Below are positions 33,686 through 42,715 of a stretch of DNA of 64,000 nucleotides, one piece after another. Within the stretch, counting starts at the first letter, position 1, and the number at the start of each line of letters is the position of its first letter. The translations under genes were made by a program, and so were the position numbers. The stretch is from Flavicella marina (GTDB taxonomy: Bacteria; Bacteroidota; Bacteroidia; Flavobacteriales; Flavobacteriaceae): NCBI RefSeq assembly GCF_009193215.1, contig NZ_VYVA01000001.1:992001-1056000 (forward strand), in the 5' to 3' direction. A model generated the notes under the pieces. That model searched no databases. It was not told the DNA's origin and was given only the letters and a program-made list of their open reading frames with translations.

Positions 33686-33792
33686 ATGCATCTAATTTAG
33701 TTCAATAAAACTATACAATCAACCGATATAAGATATTGATTGGCGAATTAGTATTAGTTATAAATAAGATTATTTTTTTAAAGATTTCAGAG

Positions 33793-33800
33793 TATCTTTG
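33793..33800 (+). promoter_or_regulatory. mrp promoter, -7 element TATCTTTG
   Basis: Exact TAnnTTTG 21 bp before the mrp ATG. Confidence 0.5.
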
Positions 33801-33821
33801 CATCTATAAATTTTCAGAAAT

Positions 33822-34967
33822 ATGAGCATTCTTAAAGAAGATATACAAAAGGTTTTAGAAACGATTACTGCGCCTGGAGAAGGGAAGAGTTTGGTAGAGA
33901 ATAACAATGTAAAGAACATCGTTATTTTCGGAGAAGAAGTTGTGGTAGATGTCGAAATAGCAAACCCGACGTTGCAAGCGAAGAAAAAAATTGAATCAGA
34001 AATTGCAAAAGTTATTGTTGAGAATGTTTCTGATAAAGCAGTTATAAAAGTTAATGTAACTACAAAAGCAGTCGAAAAAAGCCTAGAAAAAGAAGAAAAC
34101 CCTAATCTTATTAAAGGTAAAAAATTACCAGGGATTCAAAATATCATTGCTATCGCTTCTGGAAAAGGAGGTGTAGGAAAATCTACAATTACAGCGAATA
34201 CAGCAATTTCATTAGCAAAAATGGGCTTTAAAGTAGGTGTTTTAGATGCAGATGTCTATGGACCATCAATGCACTTGATGTTTGATGTAGCACAAGAAAA
34301 ACCTATTTCTGTAAATGTGGACGGACGATCAAAAATGAAACCTGTAGAGAGTTATGGTATCAAATTATTGTCGTTAGGTTTTTTCACAAACCCAAATGAA
34401 GCTGTAATTTGGAGAGGGCCTATGGCTTCAAAGGCTTTGAATCAAATGATTTTTGATGCAGCATGGGGAGAACTAGATTTTTTATTGATTGACTTACCTC
34501 CAGGAACAGGTGATATTCACTTATCGATTGTTCAGGCATTGCCAATTACAGGTGCAGTGGTAGTTAGTACACCACAAAATATTGCCTTAGCAGATGCTAA
34601 AAAAGGAGTAGCAATGTTCCAGCAAAAAAACATCAAAGTACCTGTATTAGGTATTGTTGAAAATATGAGTTACTTTACACCTGAAGAGTTACCTGAAAAT
34701 AAATATTATATCTTTGGACAAAATGGAGCAAAGAATTTAGCCGAAGATATTGATACAGCTTTCTTGGGAGAAGTTCCATTGGTACAAAGTATTCGAGAAG
34801 CTGGCGATATAGGAAGACCAGTAGCATTACAAGAGAACTCTATTTTAGAATCGGCATTCAACGACATTACAAAAAATATGTTGACCCAATTGTTGATTAG
34901 AAATGAAGAGTTGCCAGAAACAGAGGTTGTAAAAATTACAACAATGAGTGGTTGTTCTTCAAAATAA
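33822..34967 (+). CDS. mrp: Mrp/NBP35-family iron-sulfur carrier ATPase
   Basis: A cytosolic P-loop protein (ApbC/Mrp type) that carries Fe-S clusters to client proteins. An N-terminal MIP18/DUF59-like domain (1-85) is fused to a deviant Walker A ATPase (SGKGGVGKST, 113-122), with GVLDADVYGPSMH and LLIDLPPGTGD following. The CxxC that bridges a cluster in the classic family is absent: where it belongs the protein reads YFTPEELPENKYYIFG. A single Cys remains near the C-terminus (TTMSGCSSK). It is followed 39 bp later by a NifU-domain gene, a fitting partner. Confidence 0.9.
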   Translation: MSILKEDIQKVLETITAPGEGKSLVENNNVKNIVIFGEEVVVDVEIANPTLQAKKKIESEIAKVIVENVSDKAVIKVNVTTKAVEKSLEKEENPNLIKGKKLPGIQNIIAIASGKGGVGKSTITANTAISLAKMGFKVGVLDADVYGPSMHLMFDVAQEKPISVNVDGRSKMKPVESYGIKLLSLGFFTNPNEAVIWRGPMASKALNQMIFDAAWGELDFLLIDLPPGTGDIHLSIVQALPITGAVVVSTPQNIALADAKKGVAMFQQKNIKVPVLGIVENMSYFTPEELPENKYYIFGQNGAKNLAEDIDTAFLGEVPLVQSIREAGDIGRPVALQENSILESAFNDITKNMLTQLLIRNEELPETEVVKITTMSGCSSK

Positions 34968-35006
34968 CAACCAGAATAGGATTATATTAACAAGGAAAGA
35001 TTAAAA

Positions 35007-35252
35007 ATGGCATCAGCAGAATTAACAGCAACAGTAGAAAAAGCACTTGAAGAGATTCGTCCTTTTTTAATTTCTGACGGAGGAAATATTTCACTTGTCT
35101 CGATTGAAGAGAACGTCGTAAAAGTAAAATTAGAAGGGGCATGCGTAGGTTGTTCAATTAACCAAATGACTTTGAGAAACGGAGTTGAGGCTTCTGTAAA
35201 AAAACATGCGCCTCAAATAGAGAAAGTTATTGATGTGAGTAGCATCATGTAA
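35007..35252 (+). CDS. NifU-like C-terminal domain (Nfu) protein
   Basis: An 81-residue Fe-S scaffold or carrier made only of the Nfu domain. The cluster-binding C-x2-C is C46-C49 in LEGACVGCSIN. The N-terminal helix (TATVEKALEEIRPFLISDGG) is typical. In Nfu proteins two monomers share a 4Fe-4S cluster. The gene directly follows mrp, so the pair probably delivers clusters together. A terminator ends the unit. Confidence 0.92.
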   Translation: MASAELTATVEKALEEIRPFLISDGGNISLVSIEENVVKVKLEGACVGCSINQMTLRNGVEASVKKHAPQIEKVIDVSSIM

Positions 35253-35312
35253 TTTTAAGATTATCTTAATGAATAACAGGTTTTGAAATAGAAACCAAAG
35301 TTATATATTTAT

Positions 35313-35346
35313 AAGGCTTAGCAACATTAGTTGTTAAGCCTTTTTA
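35313..35346 (+). terminator. Terminator after the mrp-nfu pair
   Basis: AAGGCTTAGCAAC pairs with GTTGTTAAGCCTT with one mismatch; five T follow. Confidence 0.85.
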
Positions 35347-35389
35347 GTTTTGGCATTGTAATTGACAGACTAAAGAAAATTTAGACTAT

Positions 35390-36148
35390 ATGAATCGAAT
35401 TTTACTTATCCTTATTTTTGCATGTACAACCAATATGGTAGTGGGGCAGCAATTAGATAAAACTTTTCAGCATGGAGAAGAGTTAAAGTATCGAATCCAT
35501 TATGGAATTGTGAATGCGGGTTATGCTACTTTGAGTGTAACTGAAAATAAAGATGCTTACCATTTTGTTGGCAAGGGCTGGACAGTTGGTATGACCAATG
35601 TATTTTTTAAAGTTAGAGACCAATATGAATCTTATGTGAATAAAGAAACTTTAAAACCTGATCATTTTGTTCGAGATGTTCGAGAGGGTGGCTACCGTCA
35701 AAACAGAGACATATATTTCGATCATAAAAATAAACTAGCTAAGGTTGAAGATCACAGGCAAAATACGGTGAAAGAATATCCTATCGATGATGTTCAAGAT
35801 TTGATGTCTGCTTTTTATAAAATGAGGAGTGTGAAAATTGATACCATGGCAGTGGGGAGTAGTATTCACTTAGATTTATTTTTAGATGCCGAAACGTTTA
35901 AATTCAAGTTGGTTTTGTTGGGCAAAGAAACGATCAAATCAAAATATGGTAAAATACCTTGTTATAAATTTAGACCCTATGTGCAATCAGGTAGAATTTT
36001 TAAAGAAGAAGAAAGTTTGACCATTTGGATATCAGAAGATAAAAACAAAATTCCGGTTCGTCTAAAAGCTTCTTTGGCGGTTGGGTCGTTAAAAATGGAT
36101 TTAACAGAATATAAAGGATTGACACATGCTTTTCCTCAAAAATTATAA
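35390..36148 (+). CDS. DUF3108 domain envelope protein
   Basis: A 252-residue secreted protein with a signal peptide (1-19, ending VVGQ). The body is a beta-rich lipocalin-like fold with the DUF3108 pattern: GEELKYRIHYGIVNAGYATL, YESYVNKETLKPDHFVRDV, VQDLMSAFYKMRS, and IWISEDKNKIPVRLKA near the end. Such proteins are common in Bacteroidota envelopes but have no assigned function. It lies 29 bp before an M23 lipoprotein gene, so the two likely share a transcript and perhaps a cell-wall task. Confidence 0.85.
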   Translation: MNRILLILIFACTTNMVVGQQLDKTFQHGEELKYRIHYGIVNAGYATLSVTENKDAYHFVGKGWTVGMTNVFFKVRDQYESYVNKETLKPDHFVRDVREGGYRQNRDIYFDHKNKLAKVEDHRQNTVKEYPIDDVQDLMSAFYKMRSVKIDTMAVGSSIHLDLFLDAETFKFKLVLLGKETIKSKYGKIPCYKFRPYVQSGRIFKEEESLTIWISEDKNKIPVRLKASLAVGSLKMDLTEYKGLTHAFPQKL

Positions 36149-36177
36149 GAAAAAGCTTAAATTTGCGGCTTACTAAA

Positions 36178-37419
36178 ATGATGTCGTTTTTGAGATTTAT
36201 AGTTTTTCTTTTCTTATCAATTAGTTTGCTTGTTTCTTGTGGAGATGAAGCGGATACAAGTGCTTCTAAAACCAAAGAAGAAACTCCTAAAAAAACACCA
36301 ATAAAATTCGGCTATAACTTAGACAATTATAAAGTTACTTATGATACGGTTGCGCATGGTGAGAGCTTTGGTGAGATATTAGACAGACACCATATTTGGT
36401 ATCCTAAAATTTTAGAAATATCTAAAAAAGTCAAAAATATTTTTGATGTAAGACGTCTGAGAGCTGGTAAACCGTATGTAGTTTTATCCAAAAAAGATTC
36501 AACCGAAAAAGCTCAAGTTTTTATTTATCAAAACGATTTAATCAATTATACAGTTGTTGACTTTAAAGATTCTATTATAAAAGCACAAAGAGGGAAAAAG
36601 AAAGTAACTACAGTTATAAAAAAAGGGAAAGGAATCATCACAAGTTCTCTTTCTGAAGCACTTGACAAACAAGGAGTAAATCCTGTACTAGCAAACGACT
36701 TGTCTGAAATATATGCTTGGACCATCGATTTCTTCAGACTTCAAAAAAATGATAAGTTCAAAGTTATTTACGAACAAAAGTTTATTGACGATACCATACC
36801 TGCAGGTATCGGTAGCATTAAAGCAGCTTATTTTGAACATGTAGGTAAACCTTTTTATGCATTCAACTATGTCGCTGATACGGTATTGCAATTAGAAGAA
36901 TATTACGATGAAGAAGCACATCATTTAAGAAGAGCCTTTTTAAAAGCGCCTTTAAAATTTAGCCGTATTTCATCTCGTTACAACTTAAAGAGAAAAATAG
37001 CACACTATGGTCGTGTAAAAGCGCATAAGGGTACAGATTTTGCAGCACCAGTAGGGAGTCCTATTATGAGTACCGCCAACGGAAGGGTTATTGAGTCTCG
37101 TTATAAAGGAGCGAATGGTAATTATGTCAAAATAAGACATAACTCTACTTATTCAACCCAATACTTGCATATGAAAAAACGAAAAGTAAAAGTTGGAGAC
37201 TATGTGAAGCAGGGGCAAGTGATCGGTACAGTTGGTATGACAGGAAGCACCTCTGGACCACATGTTTGTTATCGTTTTTGGAAAAACGGTGTACAAGTAG
37301 ATCCTTTAAAACAAAAATTACCGGCAGCAGAGCCGATGAAAAAATCAATTATACCTCATTACCTTGAGCATATTCAATCAATCAAAGAAGAATTGGATGC
37401 AATAGGCTTTGAGAATTAA
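36178..37419 (+). CDS. M23 peptidase-family lipoprotein
   Basis: A peptidoglycan-directed LytM-type protein of about 413 residues. The lipoprotein signal ends LLVSC (Cys about 21). Residues from about 40 to 250 hold LysM-like and linker regions (SFGEILDRHHIWYPKILEI), and the C-terminal third is the M23 fold. The first zinc ligands are present (HKGTDFAAP). The last motif reads GPHVCYRF where most members have GPHLHF, so Cys takes the place of a zinc-binding His. I recall the same form in other Bacteroidota. Start: the ATG at 36178, with another directly after it. Confidence 0.88.
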   Translation: MMSFLRFIVFLFLSISLLVSCGDEADTSASKTKEETPKKTPIKFGYNLDNYKVTYDTVAHGESFGEILDRHHIWYPKILEISKKVKNIFDVRRLRAGKPYVVLSKKDSTEKAQVFIYQNDLINYTVVDFKDSIIKAQRGKKKVTTVIKKGKGIITSSLSEALDKQGVNPVLANDLSEIYAWTIDFFRLQKNDKFKVIYEQKFIDDTIPAGIGSIKAAYFEHVGKPFYAFNYVADTVLQLEEYYDEEAHHLRRAFLKAPLKFSRISSRYNLKRKIAHYGRVKAHKGTDFAAPVGSPIMSTANGRVIESRYKGANGNYVKIRHNSTYSTQYLHMKKRKVKVGDYVKQGQVIGTVGMTGSTSGPHVCYRFWKNGVQVDPLKQKLPAAEPMKKSIIPHYLEHIQSIKEELDAIGFEN

Positions 37420-37446
37420 AATACAAATAAATCAAAGATTCGAATT

Positions 37447-39009
37447 ATGGCATTAAAGAATGTAAATCCATCGAAAACACAAGCTTGGGAGAAGCTTGAA
37501 AAACATTATAATGACACAAAAGATGTGCATTTAAGAGAATTGTTTGCTGCAAATGCAAATAGACAAGAAGACTTTACAATTGTTAATAACGATTTTAATA
37601 TCGATTATTCTAAAAATAGAATTGATGCGACAACCATGAAGTTATTGGTAGAGTTAGCAAACGAAGTAGATTTAAAAGGTGCTATTGCTAGTTATTTTGG
37701 AGGCGAAAAGATAAATGCTACTGAAGGTAGAGAAGTGTTGCATACAGCTTTGAGAACAGCTGCAGGTTATAAAGTGTTAGTGGAAGGAGAGAATGTTGTT
37801 GAAGATGTGCAAGCTACCTTAGGTCAAATTGAAGCATTTACGAATAAAGTTGTTTCTGGAGACTGGAAAGGATATACTGGAAAAGCGATTACAGATGTTG
37901 TAAATATTGGTATTGGTGGATCTGATTTAGGACCACAAATGGTAGTAGATGCCTTAAAATATTACAAAACACCACTTGATGTACATTTTGTTTCTAATGT
38001 TGATGGAGATCATGTTTCTGAAGTGGTAAAAAACTTGAATCCTGAAACGACCCTGTTTTTAATCGTTTCAAAAACTTTTACAACACAAGAAACTATTACC
38101 AATGCATTGACAATTAAAAAATGGTTTTTAGAATCAGCTTCAGAGGGAGATATTGCGAAGCATTTTGCTGCAGTTTCTACAAATTTAGATGCTGTTGCTG
38201 ATTTCGGAATCGATGCTGCGAATGTTTTTACTATGTGGAATTGGGTAGGTGGTCGTTTCTCTTTATGGAGTGCGGTTGGTTTGTCTATTAGTTTAGCAAT
38301 CGGATTCGATAACTTTAAAGCCTTGTTAGGTGGTGCTGAAGAAATGGATCGTCATTTTGAAACAGCTGACTTTGAAGACAATATTCCTGTTGTTTTGGCT
38401 TTGATCAGTGTTTGGTATAATAATTTTTATGGTGCAGAGTCTGAAGCAATCTTGCCTTACTCACAATATTTAGAAAAATTAACTCCTTATTTACAACAGG
38501 CTATTATGGAAAGTAATGGTAAAAGTGTAGATAGAAATGGTGATACTATAGCTTACCAAACAGGAACTATAGTTTGGGGTAGTACGGGTACAAACATGCA
38601 GCATGCATTTATGCAATTGGTACACCAAGGAACAAAACTAATACCTTGTGATTTTATTGGGTACGAAGAGTCGTTATATGGTAAAGAAGAACACCACAAT
38701 AAATTGATGTCTAACTATTACGGACAACAAGAAGCATTGTGTAATGGAAAAACAAAAGAAGAGGTAATTGCTGAAGGAAAAACTGCTGAGGCAGTAATTC
38801 CTTTTAAAGTATTTGCAGGAAACAAACCAAGTACAGCAATTTTAATTAAAAAATTGACACCTGCTTCGTTAGGAAAATTGATTGCCATGTATGAGCATAA
38901 GATTTTTGTACAAGGGATTGTATGGAATATTTATAGCTACGATCAATGGGGTGTAGAATTAGGTAAGGTTTTAGCCAACAAAATCTATGCAGAAAAATAC
39001 AACTCTTAA
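37447..39009 (+). CDS. pgi: Glucose-6-phosphate isomerase
   Basis: Cytosolic enzyme interconverting glucose-6-phosphate and fructose-6-phosphate. Signatures are [14 protein letters not shown] near residue 155, [13 protein letters not shown] and [15 protein letters not shown] near 390. The length of 520 residues is that of the common bacterial form. The gene follows the M23 gene by 27 bp and ends at a strong terminator. Nothing unusual was seen. Confidence 0.98.
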   Translation: MALKNVNPSKTQAWEKLEKHYNDTKDVHLRELFAANANRQEDFTIVNNDFNIDYSKNRIDATTMKLLVELANEVDLKGAIASYFGGEKINATEGREVLHTALRTAAGYKVLVEGENVVEDVQATLGQIEAFTNKVVSGDWKGYTGKAITDVVNIGIGGSDLGPQMVVDALKYYKTPLDVHFVSNVDGDHVSEVVKNLNPETTLFLIVSKTFTTQETITNALTIKKWFLESASEGDIAKHFAAVSTNLDAVADFGIDAANVFTMWNWVGGRFSLWSAVGLSISLAIGFDNFKALLGGAEEMDRHFETADFEDNIPVVLALISVWYNNFYGAESEAILPYSQYLEKLTPYLQQAIMESNGKSVDRNGDTIAYQTGTIVWGSTGTNMQHAFMQLVHQGTKLIPCDFIGYEESLYGKEEHHNKLMSNYYGQQEALCNGKTKEEVIAEGKTAEAVIPFKVFAGNKPSTAILIKKLTPASLGKLIAMYEHKIFVQGIVWNIYSYDQWGVELGKVLANKIYAEKYNS

Positions 39010-39030
39010 GTAGTTATAGTTTTAAATATA

Positions 39031-39061
39031 AAAGGCTTTCATATCATGAAAGCCTTTTTTT
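39031..39061. terminator. Bidirectional terminator between pgi and a minus-strand gene
   Basis: AAAGGCTTTCAT pairs perfectly with ATGAAAGCCTTT around ATC, with T after it and A before it. Confidence 0.88.
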
Positions 39062-39065
39062 GTTC

Positions 39066-39782
39066 TTAATGTTGAGGTGTTTCGAACAGACTTAGTTTTG
39101 AGTTAGCATCGTAGTTGATTCCAGCCAGTACATCAATATATATTTTGTCAACGGCATGACCATCATGGTTTTCAATACGCATTAAATCAGTGTTCGAATC
39201 AGGTAAAGTACCTGTATTTGTTATTATAATTTTTGCATCAATTGTTGCTTTTAAAAATTCATAATAATCACTCGTAGTACCGTAAGTAAGATTTGTAACA
39301 ACTCTGTCGCTACTACTTTCTCCGCCTACATAAATATCTACGCCACCAAGGCTTTGATATAAATGGATAAATTGTACTCTAACGTTACCTGTTTGAGGTG
39401 TGGTTGTGTTATTTTCGGTGATCAATAAATTTTCGCTCCCTGAAACTCCGTATAGAAATCCTGAATAACTATTTCCATCAAAAACAGTCATTTCTTTTGA
39501 AGCGATTGTTGTATTGTCATTCGTGTTATTTGTAAAAATTGTAAATTTATTTTGGTTTTCTTCCCATTCAATCTCTCTATTACCAGCAAAAGCATACGAT
39601 TGATTTTCCCATAAAAGTTTTGTGTCTTGAAGCCAATCAATTTGAATGTCAGAGTTAATATAATTGTGCGAAATAAACCTAGCACTCTCGTATATAGTTT
39701 CTGGAGGATTTTCAGTTGAGTCTTTTGAGCATCCGAAGGAGAATAAAAGAATGATCGTAAGAAGCGTAATTGATATTTTCAT
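39066..39782 (-). CDS. DUF4397-like lipoprotein
   Basis: A 238-residue secreted lipoprotein whose signal ends LLFSFGC (Cys 18). The middle reads GNVRVQFIHLYQSLGGVDIYVGG, the pattern of DUF4397 proteins (beta domains with VRxVH and VDVYV strands). A domain of similar shape may also lie earlier (FISHNYINSDIQIDWL). No catalytic residues are evident. It is a single gene, convergent with pgi. The role is unknown; it is probably surface or periplasmic. Confidence 0.65.
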   Translation of the reverse strand: MKISITLLTIILLFSFGCSKDSTENPPETIYESARFISHNYINSDIQIDWLQDTKLLWENQSYAFAGNREIEWEENQNKFTIFTNNTNDNTTIASKEMTVFDGNSYSGFLYGVSGSENLLITENNTTTPQTGNVRVQFIHLYQSLGGVDIYVGGESSSDRVVTNLTYGTTSDYYEFLKATIDAKIIITNTGTLPDSNTDLMRIENHDGHAVDKIYIDVLAGINYDANSKLSLFETPQH

Positions 39783-39876
39783 AATTTCATGAATAAATGT
39801 TTCTTATAAAGATAAGTCTTTAATCTGAAAATCGTTTTTCTTTGAAATTAAATATGTTGATATTAGCCAAAAAAAT

Positions 39877-40386
39877 ATGATGATTAAAAAATTAAGTTTC
39901 TTATTGTTTGTAGTTGGTGCAAGTGTATTTGCGCAGCAAAAAAAATCAAATTCATTTTCTTGGGATCAAATGCGTTATGGAGGACGTTTGAGTCTTGAAT
40001 TGTCTAGTGATGTTACGAGTTTTACGATTGCTCCTGCGGCAATCTATCAGTTCAACCCAAAAATTGCTGCTGGTGCAACAATTAGTTTTGGATATGCTGA
40101 TTTTAAAAATTTGGATTCACACTTATATAATTATGGAGCTTCTATTCTAGGGATATATACTCCTATCAGACAGATTCAATTATCGGCAGAACTAGAGCAG
40201 GTTTTTGTGAATCAGCGATACGATAGATTTTTTGAAGATTACAACTACAATTATCAAGCATTGTTTTTGGGTGCTGGATATGTGATAGGAAACGTTGCTA
40301 TAGGTTTGAGATATGACGTTCTGTATAACGAAGACAAAAATTTATATGCTTCGCCGTACGCACCTTACATTCAAGTCTTTTTTTAA
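39877..40386 (+). CDS. Small outer-membrane beta-barrel protein
   Basis: A 169-residue protein with a signal peptide (about 1-20, ending VFAQ). The body is alternating amphipathic strands (GGRLSLELSSDVTSFTIAP, AAGATISFGYADF, VAIGLRYDVLY) and it ends in Phe (APYIQVFF), as outer-membrane barrels do. About eight strands are expected. The start could be either of two adjacent ATG codons (39877 or 39880). The function is unknown. It is separated from its neighbours by spacers without terminators. Confidence 0.7.
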   Translation: MMIKKLSFLLFVVGASVFAQQKKSNSFSWDQMRYGGRLSLELSSDVTSFTIAPAAIYQFNPKIAAGATISFGYADFKNLDSHLYNYGASILGIYTPIRQIQLSAELEQVFVNQRYDRFFEDYNYNYQALFLGAGYVIGNVAIGLRYDVLYNEDKNLYASPYAPYIQVFF

Positions 40387-40431
40387 AAAAGTTCGCGAGT
40401 TATTTAATAACTATTGCAATCTACTTTTCAT

Positions 40432-40439
40432 TACATTTG
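40432..40439 (+). promoter_or_regulatory. -7 element TACATTTG before the four-helix membrane protein
   Basis: Exact TAnnTTTG 23 bp before the ATG at 40463. A TTG at 40414-40416 is 15 bp upstream. Confidence 0.5.
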
Positions 40440-40462
40440 TAATCTAAAAAAATAAATAAAAG

Positions 40463-40888
40463 ATGAAACAAGTACATTCTTATTGGGCTTATTTAGTAGT
40501 AATTATGTTAGCATTGGCAGTTATCAATGCAATTATTGGGTATACTTCAAAAAAGGAATTTAAAGACAAAGACCTACGTATTGGTTTGTTTACCTTGATT
40601 GTAACCCATATTCAATTGTTAATCGGGTTAGGTTGGTATTTTATGTCTCCGGTTTACAAGGCGATGAAAGTAACCGGTATGGGACCGATAATGGAAAATG
40701 CTCAAACACGTTTGTTAGCGGTTGAACATCCTATAGCAATGTTATTGGCAATAGCTTTGATTACAGTGGGTTGGTCTAAGCATAAAAAACAAACAACAGA
40801 TACAGGAAAATTCAAAACATTTGTATTGTTTTATGGAGTAGCTTTTTTATTGGTTTTATCAAGAATACCTTGGTCTCAATGGATGTAG
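40463..40888 (+). CDS. Four-helix inner-membrane protein
   Basis: A 141-residue integral membrane protein with four hydrophobic segments (about 8-27, 42-62, 88-105 and 118-134). Conserved-looking histidines sit at helix ends (MKQVHSYWAY, LIVTHIQLLIGLGWYF, AVEHPIAMLLAI), an arrangement that could bind heme or a metal, although this is only a suggestion. I recall the same type in Bacteroidota sometimes mislabelled as a ribosomal protein. It has its own promoter and precedes an acyltransferase gene by 26 bp. No function is assigned. Confidence 0.7.
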   Translation: MKQVHSYWAYLVVIMLALAVINAIIGYTSKKEFKDKDLRIGLFTLIVTHIQLLIGLGWYFMSPVYKAMKVTGMGPIMENAQTRLLAVEHPIAMLLAIALITVGWSKHKKQTTDTGKFKTFVLFYGVAFLLVLSRIPWSQWM

Positions 40889-40914
40889 AATAAGTAAAAC
40901 TTAGATTTTACAAC

Positions 40915-41649
40915 ATGAAAAAAATCCTGTCTTATCCTCTTTCGGTAGTACATTACTTGCTGTTTGGTCTTTTTATTTGTGTATTTCACCCTATCCAATG
41001 GTTTAGTTTGAATGTCTTCGGATATTCTGTACATAAAAAGTCAGTCGACGCATTAAACTACTTTTTACTTTGGACGTTGTATGCAATTGGTACACGAATA
41101 GATTTTTCTATAGAAGAAGAATTGCCTGAAAATGTACCTTTGATTATTGTTTCAAATCATCAAAGTGCAAATGAAATTTCTCCAATCTCATGGTATTTCA
41201 GAAAATTTCACCCAAAATTTGTTTCTAAAAAAGAACTAGGGAAAGGCATTCCAAGCGTTTCATTCAATTTAAAGTATGGAGGTTCGGTATTGATAGATAG
41301 AAAAGATCCGAAACAATCTTTGACGGCTTTGGCAAAATTTGGCAAGCAGTTAGAAAAAAATAATTGGGCAGGAGTTATTTTTCCCGAAGGAACCAGAAGT
41401 AAAAACGGAGTCCCAAAAAAGTTTTCAATCAATGGTTTAAAGATTTTATCGAAATATGCACCTTCTGCATATGTGGTACCATTGACAATAAATAATTCTT
41501 GGAAATTAGTCAGAAATGGTAGTTTTCCATTAGGAGTTGGCGTACATATGAAATTACATGCACACAAGCCTATTGCCGTAAAATCTATGCCTTTTGATGA
41601 ATTGTTTCAAAAAGTGGAGGAAACTATAAAAAACTCTGTAACTTTGTAA
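40915..41649 (+). CDS. PlsC-family acyltransferase with an altered H-x4-D motif
   Basis: A 244-residue lysophospholipid acyltransferase-like protein. An N-terminal hydrophobic region (about 8-28) precedes the catalytic domain. The first motif reads SNHQSANEISP, so the acid of H-x4-D is Glu. The FPEGTRSKNG motif and the block GGSVLIDRKD are intact. It is followed 26 bp later by an acyl-ACP desaturase, which suggests a role in membrane lipid make-up. It is the second PlsC-family gene here (the other is at 9603). It could be the main phosphatidate synthase or act on another acceptor. Confidence 0.85.
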   Translation: MKKILSYPLSVVHYLLFGLFICVFHPIQWFSLNVFGYSVHKKSVDALNYFLLWTLYAIGTRIDFSIEEELPENVPLIIVSNHQSANEISPISWYFRKFHPKFVSKKELGKGIPSVSFNLKYGGSVLIDRKDPKQSLTALAKFGKQLEKNNWAGVIFPEGTRSKNGVPKKFSINGLKILSKYAPSAYVVPLTINNSWKLVRNGSFPLGVGVHMKLHAHKPIAVKSMPFDELFQKVEETIKNSVTL

Positions 41650-41675
41650 ATTACTTGAAGAATTAAAAACACACT

Positions 41676-42668
41676 ATGTCACTACACAACGTACGTAAAG
41701 AAGTTATGTTAACTTTAGAGAAAGATATCGAAACTACCTTTGGTAAGTTTTTGATTGCTCCTGAAGAAATATGGCAACCTACTGATTTTTTACCAAATCC
41801 TCAATCGGATAACTTTATTGATGAGATCAAAGAAATTAGAGAATTGTCAAAAGAATTGGATGATGACTTTTGGATTTCGTTGGTAGGAGATATGATTACT
41901 GAAGAGGCGTTACCTACGTATGAGTCTTGGTTGTTAGATTTAGATGGTGTAGATCAGCATGGAGAAGAAAAAGGTTGGTCTAGCTGGATTCGTCGTTGGA
42001 CAGCAGAAGAAAATCGTCATGGTGATGTTTTAAATAAATACATCTACCTATCAGGTCGTGTAAATATGCGTGAGGTAGAAATTACAACGCAACATTTAGT
42101 AGCTGATGGTTTCGATATTGGAACGGCTAGAGATCCGTATAAAACATTTGTTTACACGAGTTTTCAAGAGTTGGCAACCTACGTTTCGCATAACAACGTG
42201 GCAAAAATTGCGCGTAAAGCCGGAATGAAAGGGTTGGCGAAAATGTCAAAAATTATTGCTGGAGACGAAATGAGACATCATTTGGCGTATGTTGAGTTTA
42301 TTCGTCAGATTTTTGCAGTAGACCCATCAGAAATGATGGTTGCATATTGTGATATGATGAAGCATAAAATTGAAATGCCTGCCATGTATTTGAGAGAATC
42401 ATACGAGAAAAAAGCTTCTTTGTTTGATAAATTTTCTGATGTAGCACAAAGAGCAGGAGTCTATACAGCTTTTGATTATATCGATATTCTTGAGAAATTA
42501 AACAAAGCTTGGGCGATTGATAAGTTTACAGGATTAACTCCTGAAGCAGATAAAGCTAGAACTTACTTGATGCGTTTACCAGATAGAATGAGAAGAATTG
42601 CAGAACGAATTACGGTTCCAGATACAGATTATAAATTCAAATGGATGCAACCGTTGGTTGTGAAATAA
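41676..42668 (+). CDS. Acyl-[acyl-carrier-protein] desaturase
   Basis: A soluble di-iron desaturase (FA_desaturase_2) that introduces a double bond, probably delta-9, into acyl-ACP using oxygen and reduced ferredoxin. The iron ligands are EENRH (111-115) and DEMRHH (197-202), with a further Glu at 76-77 (ITEEALP). The length of 330 residues is normal for bacterial members. It follows the acyltransferase closely and ends at a terminator. Together they could supply unsaturated membrane lipids. The double-bond position is not readable from the sequence. Confidence 0.93.
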   Translation: MSLHNVRKEVMLTLEKDIETTFGKFLIAPEEIWQPTDFLPNPQSDNFIDEIKEIRELSKELDDDFWISLVGDMITEEALPTYESWLLDLDGVDQHGEEKGWSSWIRRWTAEENRHGDVLNKYIYLSGRVNMREVEITTQHLVADGFDIGTARDPYKTFVYTSFQELATYVSHNNVAKIARKAGMKGLAKMSKIIAGDEMRHHLAYVEFIRQIFAVDPSEMMVAYCDMMKHKIEMPAMYLRESYEKKASLFDKFSDVAQRAGVYTAFDYIDILEKLNKAWAIDKFTGLTPEADKARTYLMRLPDRMRRIAERITVPDTDYKFKWMQPLVVK

Positions 42669-42671
42669 TAA

Positions 42672-42704
42672 AAAAATCCCTAACCAAATCGGTTTGGGAT
42701 TTTT
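42672..42704. terminator. Bidirectional terminator between the desaturase and amine oxidase genes
   Basis: AAAAATCCCTAACC pairs with GGTTTGGGATTTTT (wobble in the middle) around a 5-nt loop, with A and T runs on both sides. Confidence 0.85.
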
Positions 42705-42715
42705 ATTTTAAGTTG

